Part shown: positions 1 to 6,418 of the stretch, one piece after another
Numbering within the stretch: the stretch's first letter is position 1
How the letters are laid out: each line of letters starts with the position of its first letter
Origin: Verrucomicrobiia bacterium
GTDB lineage: Bacteria; Verrucomicrobiota; Verrucomicrobiia; Opitutales; Opitutaceae
NCBI GenBank assembly: GCA_030424825.1
Contig: JAUHWE010000286.1
Span: forward strand, 1 to 6,418
DNA: 6,418 nt
Direction of reading: 5' to 3'
The notes under the pieces: model-generated
The model's database searches: none
The model's input: the letters and a program-made list of their open reading frames with translations, nothing else
What the model was told of the DNA's origin: nothing
Made by a program: the position numbers and the translations under genes

Positions 1-593
1 ATCACAAGGACCGCGGAGAAGGCTATGATCCCTACCACGTGGGAGCGTCTCTAGGATGCGGGGGTCTAGCCATCTGGTGGAATGGAGAAATGCATATCCC
101 CAATGTGTATCAGAACTATCGAATAATAAAAAGCGGACCGGATGCGGCGGTCATAGAAGTTGAATACGAGTGGGATACCCTCCCTTTTTCCGCCCGTGAA
201 ACAAGACGAATTACCCTCGAAGCTGGCTCTCAGTTGTTTAAAGTCGAAAGCCGAATTGAGGTCGACAACCAACCGTCGCGTGTATCCGTAGCAATCGGAG
301 TCACCACTCACGACGGGAAGGCACTCGCCTATTCGGATCCGGAAAATCGCTGGGTGGCGGCATGGGAAAACTACGATGGAAACGGGCTTGGCACTGGGGT
401 AGTCCTTCCAGAAAGCAAGATAGGACGAGCGGTTTCCATACACAGTAATTCCAAGGATAAAAGTCATATTGTCCTGATCGTTCCAACAAACACCCAAGGT
501 GAACTGACGTACTACGCCGGCTTCGCGTGGGAGAAAGCTGGAAAAATAACCAGTCTCCAAGGCTGGCGAAACTACCTCGAAGACGCTCCTTAA
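1..593 (+). CDS. DUF4861-like protein, C-terminal part (5' end outside window)
   Basis: The frame is open from the left edge (first full codon at base 3) to TAA at 591-593, giving 196 residues; the true start lies upstream. A GTG at 39 is in frame, but the residues before it (HKDRGEGYDPYHVGAS) are clearly part of the conserved domain, so GTG is not the start. The pattern fits DUF4861 as I know it: an H-K-D-R-G-E-G-Y-D stretch, then G-x-S-L-G-C-G-G-L-A-I-W with a small-molecule-pocket look, beta-strand-rich middle, and an ending YYAGFAWEKAG followed by a tryptophan-containing tail. DUF4861 proteins are usually about twice this length, exported, and found in polysaccharide-utilisation loci of Bacteroidota and Verrucomicrobiota. 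I cannot assign a reaction; a role on oligosaccharides is inferred from context. The next gene starts 10 bases after the stop, so the two are probably co-transcribed. Family assignment is from memory of motifs, not a search. Confidence 0.8.
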   Translation, partial: HKDRGEGYDPYHVGASLGCGGLAIWWNGEMHIPNVYQNYRIIKSGPDAAVIEVEYEWDTLPFSARETRRITLEAGSQLFKVESRIEVDNQPSRVSVAIGVTTHDGKALAYSDPENRWVAAWENYDGNGLGTGVVLPESKIGRAVSIHSNSKDKSHIVLIVPTNTQGELTYYAGFAWEKAGKITSLQGWRNYLEDAP

Positions 594-603
594 AAATCAT
601 CCT

Positions 604-2709
604 ATGAATCGACTCCTCTCAGTATTATTCTTCACAATCTCAGCTACGCCCATTTTCGCCATAGACGTGGATCGCTCCGACTTCGACGATTCGGGCACGT
701 TCGCATTGGAAGAGCGGTCACATGGGCTAAGATTAACGTGGGAGGCCCCTGAAGGCACCGCTCACCTCGATCTGCAGTTCATCCCTCGGAAAGGCAATCA
801 AGCCGCGGCTCCCTTGATTCGCGAGCTCGGTATAAACGGAAAGCCCATCATGGAAGGCCTCGATCCCAATTACCTCTTTTGGATTGGAGACCGCGACCTA
901 GAAAAACGTTCGGGCTGGTCCATTTTCTTCGACCGGGTCCCCACGAGACCCTATTCGGTTGAAAAGGGCTATTTGATACCCGAGTCGGTTTCCGTTCATT
1001 CGCAGGGCGACCGGGTCCGCATCGAAATCGGCGGATTGAACAGCACTCACTTTTCCGGTACCTTGAACTTTCTGATCTATCGAGGCAGCCCGTTTATACA
1101 TATGGAAGCTCGAGTTTCCACGGATCGCGATGCCACCGCTTTTCTCTATCACTTCGGACTCGCAAAGCCCGAAACCGACGGTCACCGGCTCCACTGGATC
1201 GATGCGCTCGGAAAACCAGAGTTTGCGGAATTGAAGAAAGAGACGGCGAGGGTGTATGAAACGAAATATCGCTCGATGGCGCTTTCATCCGATAGTGGAT
1301 CGGTCGCAATTTCACCCTTTCCGCATCAATACCTCTATCCACTAGATTTTGCAGAGAATTATGGATACAATTGGGCGGGCCATGAATATTTGGACATGAT
1401 CGACGGTTTCGCCTGGGGTGTACGCCAGCCTAGTATTGGAGACCGGAGATACGTTCCCTGGGTCAATGCTCCTCCAGGAACCGAACAGTCTCTCGGCACA
1501 TTGATCTTTCTCTCGAGAAAATCCGGTCCGGAGGTTCTGAAAGCGGTAACGTGCTACACGCGAAACGATTCTTTCAAAAAACTGCCGGGATACAAAACCT
1601 TCACCAGCCACTATCACATTGAACATTCACTTGACTATCTGGAGAAGCAACAAGAGCAAAAAACAAGTGGCATCCCCAAAGGACTCAAGAATCCGGAATT
1701 CGTCGATGTATTCAAAGAGATGGGAGTCGACATCGTCCACCTGGCGGAATTCCACAAAGGGGCGACCCCTAAACTGGGAACTGACGAACGTCTGGCTCAG
1801 TTGAAGCTGATGCACCAGGAGTGTGAGCGCCTGTCACGGAATGGGTTTCTTCTTCTGCCCGGTGAAGAGCCTAATGTCCATCTAGGGGGGCATTGGATCA
1901 GTTTCTTCCCCAAGCCAGTGAACTGGGTGCTGAATCGCAACGAGAGCCAACCGTTTGTACAGGAGACCCCCGAATTTGGCACTGTCTATCATGTCGGCAG
2001 TCCTGAGGATGTCTACAAACTGCTTCAACGTGAAGGCGGCCTAGCCTGGACAGCTCACGCACGCGTCAAAGGCTCGACGGGTTTCCCCGATGCCTACCGC
2101 GATACCGCCTGGTACCAGAGCGATCGTTTTCTCGGCGCCGCCTGGAAGGCGATGCCAGCGGACTATTCCCGCGATTCCTTAGGATGGCGCAATCTCGATT
2201 TACAGGACGACATGGCGAACTGGAGGCAAGAAAAATACACCCTCGGAGAAGTCGATATCTTCAAGATCTATAAAGGCTACGAGTTGTTTGGCGCCATGAA
2301 CATCAACTACCTCAAGCTCGATTCGGTTCCGAAATACCAAGACGGCTGGCAGCCCGTGTTGGACACTCTCCGCCGAGGCCAGTTTTTTGTTACCACAGGA
2401 GAGATTCTCATTACGCATTTCCAAGTCGGCGGCAAGGAAAGTGGCGAGCACTTGAATCTCACCATGGGAAACGCGCCCGTCTCTCTCAATGCTTCGCTGG
2501 AATGGACTTATCCCCTCAATCGATTAGAAATTGTATCGGGAGACGGAGAATCTGTCTTTAGAGAGCGTATTGACCTGTCAGATACGAAAGAGTTTGATAA
2601 GCGCGATCTTTCTCTAAAAATCGACTTGGCAAACCGGAAGTGGATTCGAATTGAGGTCTGGGACATCGCCCGAAATGGTGCGTTTACTCAGCCCGTATGG
2701 ATCGAATGA
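604..2709 (+). CDS. Exported CehA/McbA-like PHP-domain protein with beta-rich N-terminal half
   Basis: This is a 701-residue protein. Residues 1-19 form a Sec signal peptide (hydrophobic core, likely cut after IFA19). Residues 20-320 look beta-rich, possibly a sugar-binding or mutarotase-like sandwich; this is a guess. Residues 330-605 resemble a PHP metallohydrolase of the CehA/McbA type. Candidate metal ligands are H336-x-H338 and H341, H379/E382/H384 in DIVHLAEFH, E421/E422 in PGEEPN with H430 in GGHW, and H485 in AWTAHAR. The usual motif after the second strand (T-D-H-N) reads A-E-F-H here, and the usual C-terminal D-x-H motif is replaced by FFVTTGEILI (595-604), so hydrolase activity is uncertain. 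Residues 605-701 form a C-terminal beta domain ending in a W-I-R-I-E-V-W-D strand, also common in this family. No Shine-Dalgarno precedes the ATG, but the signal peptide right after it supports this start. It follows the DUF4861 gene by 10 bases. The substrate is unknown; phosphoester or glycan chemistry is inference. Confidence 0.75.
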   Translation: MNRLLSVLFFTISATPIFAIDVDRSDFDDSGTFALEERSHGLRLTWEAPEGTAHLDLQFIPRKGNQAAAPLIRELGINGKPIMEGLDPNYLFWIGDRDLEKRSGWSIFFDRVPTRPYSVEKGYLIPESVSVHSQGDRVRIEIGGLNSTHFSGTLNFLIYRGSPFIHMEARVSTDRDATAFLYHFGLAKPETDGHRLHWIDALGKPEFAELKKETARVYETKYRSMALSSDSGSVAISPFPHQYLYPLDFAENYGYNWAGHEYLDMIDGFAWGVRQPSIGDRRYVPWVNAPPGTEQSLGTLIFLSRKSGPEVLKAVTCYTRNDSFKKLPGYKTFTSHYHIEHSLDYLEKQQEQKTSGIPKGLKNPEFVDVFKEMGVDIVHLAEFHKGATPKLGTDERLAQLKLMHQECERLSRNGFLLLPGEEPNVHLGGHWISFFPKPVNWVLNRNESQPFVQETPEFGTVYHVGSPEDVYKLLQREGGLAWTAHARVKGSTGFPDAYRDTAWYQSDRFLGAAWKAMPADYSRDSLGWRNLDLQDDMANWRQEKYTLGEVDIFKIYKGYELFGAMNINYLKLDSVPKYQDGWQPVLDTLRRGQFFVTTGEILITHFQVGGKESGEHLNLTMGNAPVSLNASLEWTYPLNRLEIVSGDGESVFRERIDLSDTKEFDKRDLSLKIDLANRKWIRIEVWDIARNGAFTQPVWIE

Positions 2710-2785
2710 GAAGGATACCCCCTCACACGGATTGCACTCATTTTCAGGAGTGAACTGAACCCTAATCACAGTATATTTTGTAGAT

Positions 2786-2941
2786 ATGGGTGAGCTGGTT
2801 ACTCCAATTTTTCAATTCGGTGTAACCGGGAAGCTCAACCCTTTGTTGATCCGTGTCCCTGCTGCATCGGTCCAAGCTCCACCTGCCTATAGGGTCGATT
2901 CAATTGATGCGATCGCTGCAAGCGACGTAGCTAGTTTCTAG
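2786..2941 (+). CDS. Possible 51-residue small ORF, unrecognised
   Basis: An ATG at 2786 opens 51 codons ending in TAG at 2939-2941, inside the gap between the two converging gene sets. The codons look plausible for a gene (many GCT, GTC, ATC, GAT), and the tail is rich in alanine, aspartate and serine. I see no signal peptide, membrane segment or known motif, and no ribosome binding site; the nearest AGGAG (2746-2750) is about 35 bases too far upstream. Its first third overlaps an imperfect hairpin. It could be a real small protein, a remnant of a lost gene, or a chance opening. Chance or remnant is more likely. Confidence 0.15.
   Translation: MGELVTPIFQFGVTGKLNPLLIRVPAASVQAPPAYRVDSIDAIAASDVASF
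2792..2836. terminator. Imperfect hairpin between convergent genes, possible bidirectional terminator
   Basis: GAGCT-GGTTAC (2792-2802) pairs with GTAACC (2822-2827) and AGCTC (2832-2836), leaving a four-base GGGA bulge on one side and a 19-base loop. The position, between the 3' ends of two opposing transcription units, suits a terminator. However, neither side is followed by a clear T-run, so a standard Rho-independent terminator is not demonstrated. A shorter CACTC/GAGTG stem (2735-2739 with 2748-2752) lies closer to the end of the rightward gene and is also without a T-run. Confidence 0.25.
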
Positions 2942-2952
2942 CGCCGTTGTGC

Positions 2953-4467
2953 CTATTTCCCCGCCGCCTTAACGGCCTGTTTCGACCACTCCTTGTAGCT
3001 GTCGCCGATATTTCCATCGAGAAGGTTTTGCCAACCGTCAGGGTCATTCTTTTGCAGCCACGCTCGAACATCTCCCGCAGCGCTCTTTTCCGTAGGACGG
3101 TTGCGATAGTTCTTAAGTCCTAGGTCATCATGATTGCTCTGCCAATCTGCAAGATAGGATCGCATCTTCTCCAGCGTTGACGCGTATTCGGGATTCCCTG
3201 CCAGATTTACGAGTTGATGCGGGTCGTTTTGCAAATCGTACAACTCTTCCGGAGCCTTTGAATCACTAAGAAAAAGCGCTGCATTACCTGTCAGCTCCCC
3301 CTCTGCCTGGAGCCTCCTCATTTCATGGAGTGCGGGTCTGTGAAAGTCCAAATAGGCTTGTTGCTGATCGTAAGGAAGCTCTGGAAGATAGTTCTTCAAG
3401 TAGGAGAATCGAGTAGTGGTAATCGAGCGAATACACTCATTGATTTCGTCCCAGCCGTCTCGCGCTGAATAGACGTATTCTCGTTTCATAGGACGATTTG
3501 TCCCTACTAGCGGACGCGCTTCCATGTAGTCCGGCATGGTCGCTCCCGCCAGATGCAAAACCGTCGCAGATATGTCGAGTACACTGACGAGATCCTCTAC
3601 TGCACGCGGCGCGACAATCGCTTCCGGTCCCCAAATGATCAGAGGCACGCGAATCCCTGGTTCGTGGAGGTAGCCCTTTCCTCGAATATTGCAGCGACCA
3701 TTGTCTCCGACAAAAATGATCACCGTGTTCTCGAGTAGCCCGTTGTTTCTCAAATCCTCCTGCAACAGCCAGACTTCATGGTCGATGAACTCTACCGTAT
3801 CCAAATAGGTGGCCCAGTCCTGTCGCGTTTTGGGCGTGTCTGGAATATAGGGAGGGAGCACGACTTCTGCCACAGATACAGGATGGCTGGAGGCATTTCG
3901 CATTCCATTCCACCAGTCACCGCGATGTGTCGCCTTCAGTTGTATTTGAGCAAAAAAAGGAGCATCGTTCGCCTCGAAATCACGAGCGGCGTCGAATAGG
4001 CCGAACGAATTTACCCCATCGTAGGGTCCGGTCGCGGTATGCTTGAAATTGCAGTCCGTCTTCCTCCCCTTTTCAAATACGAGATCATTGCCCAGAAGGC
4101 AGGTGTAGCCCGCTTCCCTCAAATAGTAAGTAATCGGCTTAAAGGGAGCCTTTAAAGGAACATCCCGGTTGCTCCGATGCATGTGGGCGTCGAACAAAGT
4201 CGGGTTCACTCCCACCATCAAGGCGGATCGATTGGGCGAACAAATGGGATTGGCACAAATCGCATTGTCATACCGCCGCCCCTCATCCGCCATTCGGTCC
4301 AAAGTGGGCGTTTTCACTCCGGCCATCCCATAGCACGCTAAGTCCTGACCAATATCCTCGGCCATGAGGAGAACAATGTTGGGTCTTTCAGCGGCGTTGC
4401 TCGCAGCAAGGATAATCACTGGAGCTAAATTTGATAACAAATGCCTCAGTTTCATTTTTAACGACAT
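2953..4467 (-). CDS. Exported formylglycine-type sulfatase, heparan-N-sulfatase-like layout
   Basis: This 504-residue protein would cleave sulfate from a sulfated sugar outside the cytoplasm. Residues 1-25 are a signal peptide (cut near SNA25). The active-site motif is C76-S-P-N-R80; the cysteine is the residue converted to formylglycine in this family. Other sites seen are E37-D38 (AEDIG) for calcium, K136 in KTDCNF (136-141), H181 in KATHRG, D255-N256 in VGDNGR, and K264 in RGKGYLHEPG. The usual G-K-W-H motif is absent; K-T-D-x-N takes its place, a variant I associate with sulfamidase-like (human SGSH-like) bacterial sulfatases. The region EELYDLQNDPHQLVNLAG (407-424) is the typical C-terminal sulfatase segment. 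Two ATGs compete: the first (M1) and M5 (codon 4453-4455), which gives a more usual MKLRHLL signal peptide. Neither has a Shine-Dalgarno. The substrate cannot be told from sequence; heparan-type N-sulfate is only one possibility. It lies 134 bases downstream of a second sulfatase on the same strand. Confidence 0.93.
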   Translation of the reverse strand: MSLKMKLRHLLSNLAPVIILAASNAAERPNIVLLMAEDIGQDLACYGMAGVKTPTLDRMADEGRRYDNAICANPICSPNRSALMVGVNPTLFDAHMHRSNRDVPLKAPFKPITYYLREAGYTCLLGNDLVFEKGRKTDCNFKHTATGPYDGVNSFGLFDAARDFEANDAPFFAQIQLKATHRGDWWNGMRNASSHPVSVAEVVLPPYIPDTPKTRQDWATYLDTVEFIDHEVWLLQEDLRNNGLLENTVIIFVGDNGRCNIRGKGYLHEPGIRVPLIIWGPEAIVAPRAVEDLVSVLDISATVLHLAGATMPDYMEARPLVGTNRPMKREYVYSARDGWDEINECIRSITTTRFSYLKNYLPELPYDQQQAYLDFHRPALHEMRRLQAEGELTGNAALFLSDSKAPEELYDLQNDPHQLVNLAGNPEYASTLEKMRSYLADWQSNHDDLGLKNYRNRPTEKSAAGDVRAWLQKNDPDGWQNLLDGNIGDSYKEWSKQAVKAAGK

Positions 4468-4522
4468 AAACTAAGTCCAACTAGTCTTTAGAATTTGTCG
4501 ATGGAAATGAAATGAGTTGGCT

Positions 4523-4567
4523 AAAAACGATCATCGATTCACCCGGTGATTCCACTTTTTGGTGAAT
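4523..4567 (-). terminator. Hairpin after the second sulfatase, weak terminator candidate
   Basis: ATTCACC (4537-4543) and GGTGAAT (4561-4567) form a perfect 7-bp inverted repeat with a 17-base loop, about 35 bases past the stop of the upstream sulfatase on the minus strand. Reading leftwards, a five-T run (AAAAA on the plus strand, 4523-4527) follows the stem after some nine bases. The large loop and the distance to the T-run make it weaker than a classic intrinsic terminator. If it works, the two sulfatases may be transcribed separately; if not, they could share a message. Confidence 0.3.
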
Positions 4568-4601
4568 TCGGCGGGTTTTGGGGTAAGCACTATTGACTGC
4601 C

Positions 4602-6077
4602 CTACTTGCTCAAACGCTTGGCCTCGATATAGTAAGCGCCACGTTGATTATTTGTTTTCTCGTCGGTCAGCCACGTTTTTAGAACGGTTGGACCCCTATT
4701 CAAATTCACTTCGAATTTTGCAAACGCCTCGCTCGGTTTAAGTGGTATCGATTGCGATGTATCTCCAATTTTAATACGTGCTTCGACCGCTCCCATCGGT
4801 TTCTCCAAATCTCTTGGATAGCGGGAAATCCGAAATTCGTATCGTCCTGCTGATTGAGCATCCACCACCCAGAATCCGTTTACGAAAAGAGAGTCGTCTT
4901 CCACAAGTTCCATTTTCCAAATGACGCCTCCCTCAGTGTGATGCCAATCCCGAGTGATGAATCGGGTCGGATTCTCTTCTGGAGCCCCTATAACAAAAGG
5001 TGTAAACGCCCCTCCGTGACGGCTAACGTCTTCGAAGTGCTTCGTATAAGCGGCCGAGAGCGTCTCTACCACTTCCGGGTTCTGATGGGACACATCGTTC
5101 TTCTGGCCAGGATCATTGATAATGTCATAGAGCTCTCCATTTACCAGTCGCCAACGTTCCGTTAGGACGGCTCGGCTCGGATATTTTTGCTGTGGGCCTA
5201 CGTTGGGATTCCACATTTCCAACTGATCTGCTTGGCGATCGACAAACAATGTCCTTTCTCTCCAATCGCTGGAATTCCCACGCAACAACGGTTCAATGCT
5301 TCGGCCATCGAAAGCGACATTGCCCGGTCTTTCTAAACCACACAGATCGATCAAGGTCGGAAGCCAATCTAGGTGGGCGGTCAATTCCTCTACGGTACTA
5401 CCCCCATCAAAATGGCCCGGCCAGCGGGCAAAACAAGCAACGCGGTGTCCCCCTTCGTAGGTAGATCCCTTTTTATCTCTCATGCCCGCATTGTATCCCT
5501 CCATGGTCTTGGTGTCGACTCCTCCACCGGTGCCATTATCTCCCATGAAGATTACAATCGTATTGTCGTCGATTTCCCATTCACTTAAAGCTTTCAGCAA
5601 TCTGCCTAGATTCTCGTCAAAATTCTGAACCATTCCATAGAATTTGGAACGCGCCTCAGACAAGCCTTTCACCAGGAACGGATCGGAGTAGCTCGAATCA
5701 ACAGTCAACGGACCGTGCATTGCGTTTAAGGGCAGGTAAACGAAAAATGGCTGTTGGAATTGAGTCCCTTTCCCTTCACTGATAAAACGCAGCGTTTCGT
5801 CGAAAAATACATCCGTGCAATAGCCATCGAATTTTTCAGATACGCCGTTGCGATAATAAGTGTCGTCAAAGTAGTCATTTCCAACCGGATTTCCAATTTC
5901 ACCTACTCCGCCGGCCAAATGATGGACCGTGTCCTGAAACCCTCGATACCGAGGAGCATAGGGATAGGGGTCCCCTAGGTGCCACTTGCCAAATATTCCT
6001 GTCCGGTATCCTGAGGCCTCGAATACATCTGCCATCGTCGTTTCGTCCGCGTTGAGCAACTGCCTGCCTTCCGTCAC
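4602..6077 (-). CDS. C-terminal fragment of the frameshifted sulfatase
   Basis: Called alone, this frame gives 491 residues from a GTG at 6075-6077. That GTG is an ordinary internal valine codon: nine in-frame codons upstream of it still match the family (YSVRVGAWA) and there is no signal peptide or ribosome binding site. Residues 1-350 hold the rest of the sulfatase fold, including the metal and sulfate-binding residues but not the catalytic cysteine; residues about 372-491 are a separate beta-rich tail starting at [12 protein letters not shown]. Alone it would be cytoplasmic and without its nucleophile. Confidence 0.6.
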   Translation of the reverse strand: MTEGRQLLNADETTMADVFEASGYRTGIFGKWHLGDPYPYAPRYRGFQDTVHHLAGGVGEIGNPVGNDYFDDTYYRNGVSEKFDGYCTDVFFDETLRFISEGKGTQFQQPFFVYLPLNAMHGPLTVDSSYSDPFLVKGLSEARSKFYGMVQNFDENLGRLLKALSEWEIDDNTIVIFMGDNGTGGGVDTKTMEGYNAGMRDKKGSTYEGGHRVACFARWPGHFDGGSTVEELTAHLDWLPTLIDLCGLERPGNVAFDGRSIEPLLRGNSSDWRERTLFVDRQADQLEMWNPNVGPQQKYPSRAVLTERWRLVNGELYDIINDPGQKNDVSHQNPEVVETLSAAYTKHFEDVSRHGGAFTPFVIGAPEENPTRFITRDWHHTEGGVIWKMELVEDDSLFVNGFWVVDAQSAGRYEFRISRYPRDLEKPMGAVEARIKIGDTSQSIPLKPSEAFAKFEVNLNRGPTVLKTWLTDEKTNNQRGAYYIEAKRLSK

Positions 6078-6345
6078 CGCCCAGGCGCCTACGCGAACAC
6101 TGTATTCTACCCGTCATCAAAGCGGCACGCGTTGGAGTGCAGTAGGGATCGACATGATAGTCGTCTAAACTGATTCCCTCGTCATGGAGTCGATCGATAT
6201 TTGGCGTATTCAAATAAGGGTTTCCATGGCATGACATGTCACCGTACCCATGGTCATCTGTAACAATGAGAATGACGTTGGGCTGGGACGCTGATGCGAT
6301 AGCCAAACTACAAAAAGAGAGGAAGTACAGGGAAAGCAGTTTCAT
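5899..6345 (-). CDS. N-terminal fragment of the frameshifted sulfatase
   Basis: Read literally this frame yields 148 residues, but only the first 80 are sulfatase sequence (signal peptide, VTDDHGYGD, catalytic C69-T-P-T-R73). The remaining 68 are out-of-frame, arginine- and glycine-rich, and have no family resemblance. A protein this short would have the catalytic cysteine but lack the K-W-H, D-N-G and lysine motifs, so it could not be an active sulfatase. Listed so that the reader recognises it if called as a separate gene. Confidence 0.6.
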   Translation of the reverse strand: MKLLSLYFLSFCSLAIASASQPNVILIVTDDHGYGDMSCHGNPYLNTPNIDRLHDEGISLDDYHVDPYCTPTRAALMTGRIQCSRRRLGGDGRQAVAQRGRNDDGRCIRGLRIPDRNIWQVAPRGPLSLCSSVSRVSGHGPSFGRRSR

Positions 6346-6418
6346 TTGTAATCATTGCGGTTTTAACGACTGTCGAATACCGATACCAATTGTTTCAACG
6401 GGTTACGCTCTTGCGGCG
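6346..6418 (-). promoter_or_regulatory. Upstream region of the second sulfatase, no clear promoter
   Basis: These 73 bases must hold the 5' leader, and perhaps the promoter, of the leftward sulfatase unit. On the minus strand there is a TTGAAA that could be a -35 box and a short direct repeat GGTATC-GGTAT, but no matching -10 box at proper spacing and no Shine-Dalgarno before the ATG. I cannot name a regulator site. The window ends before the next gene is seen. Confidence 0.15.

Larger units (their letters stand above)
4602..6345 (-). pseudogene. Arylsulfatase gene interrupted by a single-base frameshift
   Basis: Two frames on the same strand together make one sulfatase. Frame A (6345 down to 6106) encodes residues 1-80: signal peptide (cut near ASA19), calcium pair D30-D31 in VTDDHG, and active-site C69-T-P-T-R73. 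The coding strand then reads GGT AGA A TAC AGT; dropping one A gives [11 protein letters not shown], the usual continuation, and leads into frame B. The repaired protein has 580 residues: K120-W-H122 in FGKWHLG, H210 in NAMHGP, D269-N270 in MGDNG, K292 before STYEGG, then the sulfatase C-terminal segment ([14 protein letters not shown]), and a final beta-rich region of about 120 residues ending [10 protein letters not shown]. The layout resembles arylsulfatase A/GALNS-type family S1 enzymes. Substrate unknown. Everything but the shift is intact, and no internal stop lies in either used frame, so the break is recent or is a sequencing error. No Shine-Dalgarno precedes the ATG at 6343-6345. Confidence 0.9.

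Noticed and set aside
66..560. Minus-strand ORF of 164 codons opposite the DUF4861 gene
   Set aside because: It lies fully antisense to a well-supported coding region, has no recognisable motif and no start signal; it is a shadow frame.
930..1020. Ten-base direct repeat GACCGGGTCC, about 80 bases apart
   Set aside because: Both copies sit inside one coding region, encode parts of ordinary protein sequence and have no flanking symmetry; chance.
2909..2916. GCGATCGC palindrome, the cyanobacterial HIP1 motif
   Set aside because: I noticed it only once, in a non-coding gap, while cyanobacterial genomes repeat it often; chance explains it.
4854..5464. Plus-strand ORFs opposite the second sulfatase
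   Set aside because: They are antisense to clear sulfatase coding sequence and carry no family motif.
6100..6112. Programmed ribosomal frameshift in the second sulfatase
   Set aside because: No slippery heptamer, no stop codon at the site, no internal Shine-Dalgarno, and programmed shifting is not known in this family; an indel is simpler.
2953..6345. Tandem duplication of one sulfatase gene
   Set aside because: The two differ in active-site motif (CSPNR versus CTPTR), in the lysine motif (KTDCN versus GKWH) and in the C-terminal tail, so they are old, separate subfamilies.
6289..6345. Lipoprotein signal (Cys12 in the second sulfatase signal peptide)
   Set aside because: The residues before the cysteine (L-S-F) do not fit a lipobox, which needs a small residue at -1; an ordinary ASA cleavage site follows.

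Overview
This window looks like part of a carbohydrate-degradation locus from a Gram-negative, sulfatase-rich bacterium. Verrucomicrobiota, or another PVC or marine lineage, is the best guess. The reasons are two unrelated secreted formylglycine-type sulfatases side by side, a DUF4861-type protein, a secreted PHP/CehA-McbA-like protein, Sec signal peptides on every protein whose N-terminus is visible, and no recognisable Shine-Dalgarno sequence before any start. Bacteroidota is the main alternative. No rRNA or other phylogenetic marker is present, so the assignment is an inference.

Layout. The left half reads rightwards. It holds the C-terminal 196 residues of a DUF4861-like protein (1-593, cut by the window edge). 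Ten bases later comes a complete 701-residue exported protein (604-2709) with a beta-rich N-terminal half, a divergent PHP metallohydrolase-like domain and a C-terminal beta domain. The right half reads leftwards: an intact 504-residue sulfatase (2953-4467) lies downstream of a second sulfatase gene (4602-6345). The two units converge on a 243-bp gap (2710-2952) with a small doubtful ORF and an imperfect hairpin. A 134-bp gap between the sulfatases holds another hairpin. The last 73 bp upstream of the second sulfatase show no clear promoter.

The main anomaly is in the second sulfatase. Its reading frame breaks just after the active-site motif (C-T-P-T-R). One extra A in the coding strand, at the AA that reads TT at 6105-6106, separates the first 80 codons from the remaining 500. 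Removing it restores a continuous 580-residue sulfatase with all expected motifs, so this is either a very recent pseudogene or a sequencing/assembly indel.

How the genes may work together (inference): the sulfatases would remove sulfate esters or N-sulfates from a polysaccharide in the periplasm or outside the cell, and the DUF4861 and PHP-like proteins would act on the released oligosaccharides or a modified sugar. No lyase, glycoside hydrolase, transporter or regulator is in the window, so the substrate cannot be named. I found no RNA genes, mobile elements or CRISPR arrays. The most novel item is the 701-residue PHP-like protein, whose metal-site motifs depart from the textbook pattern.
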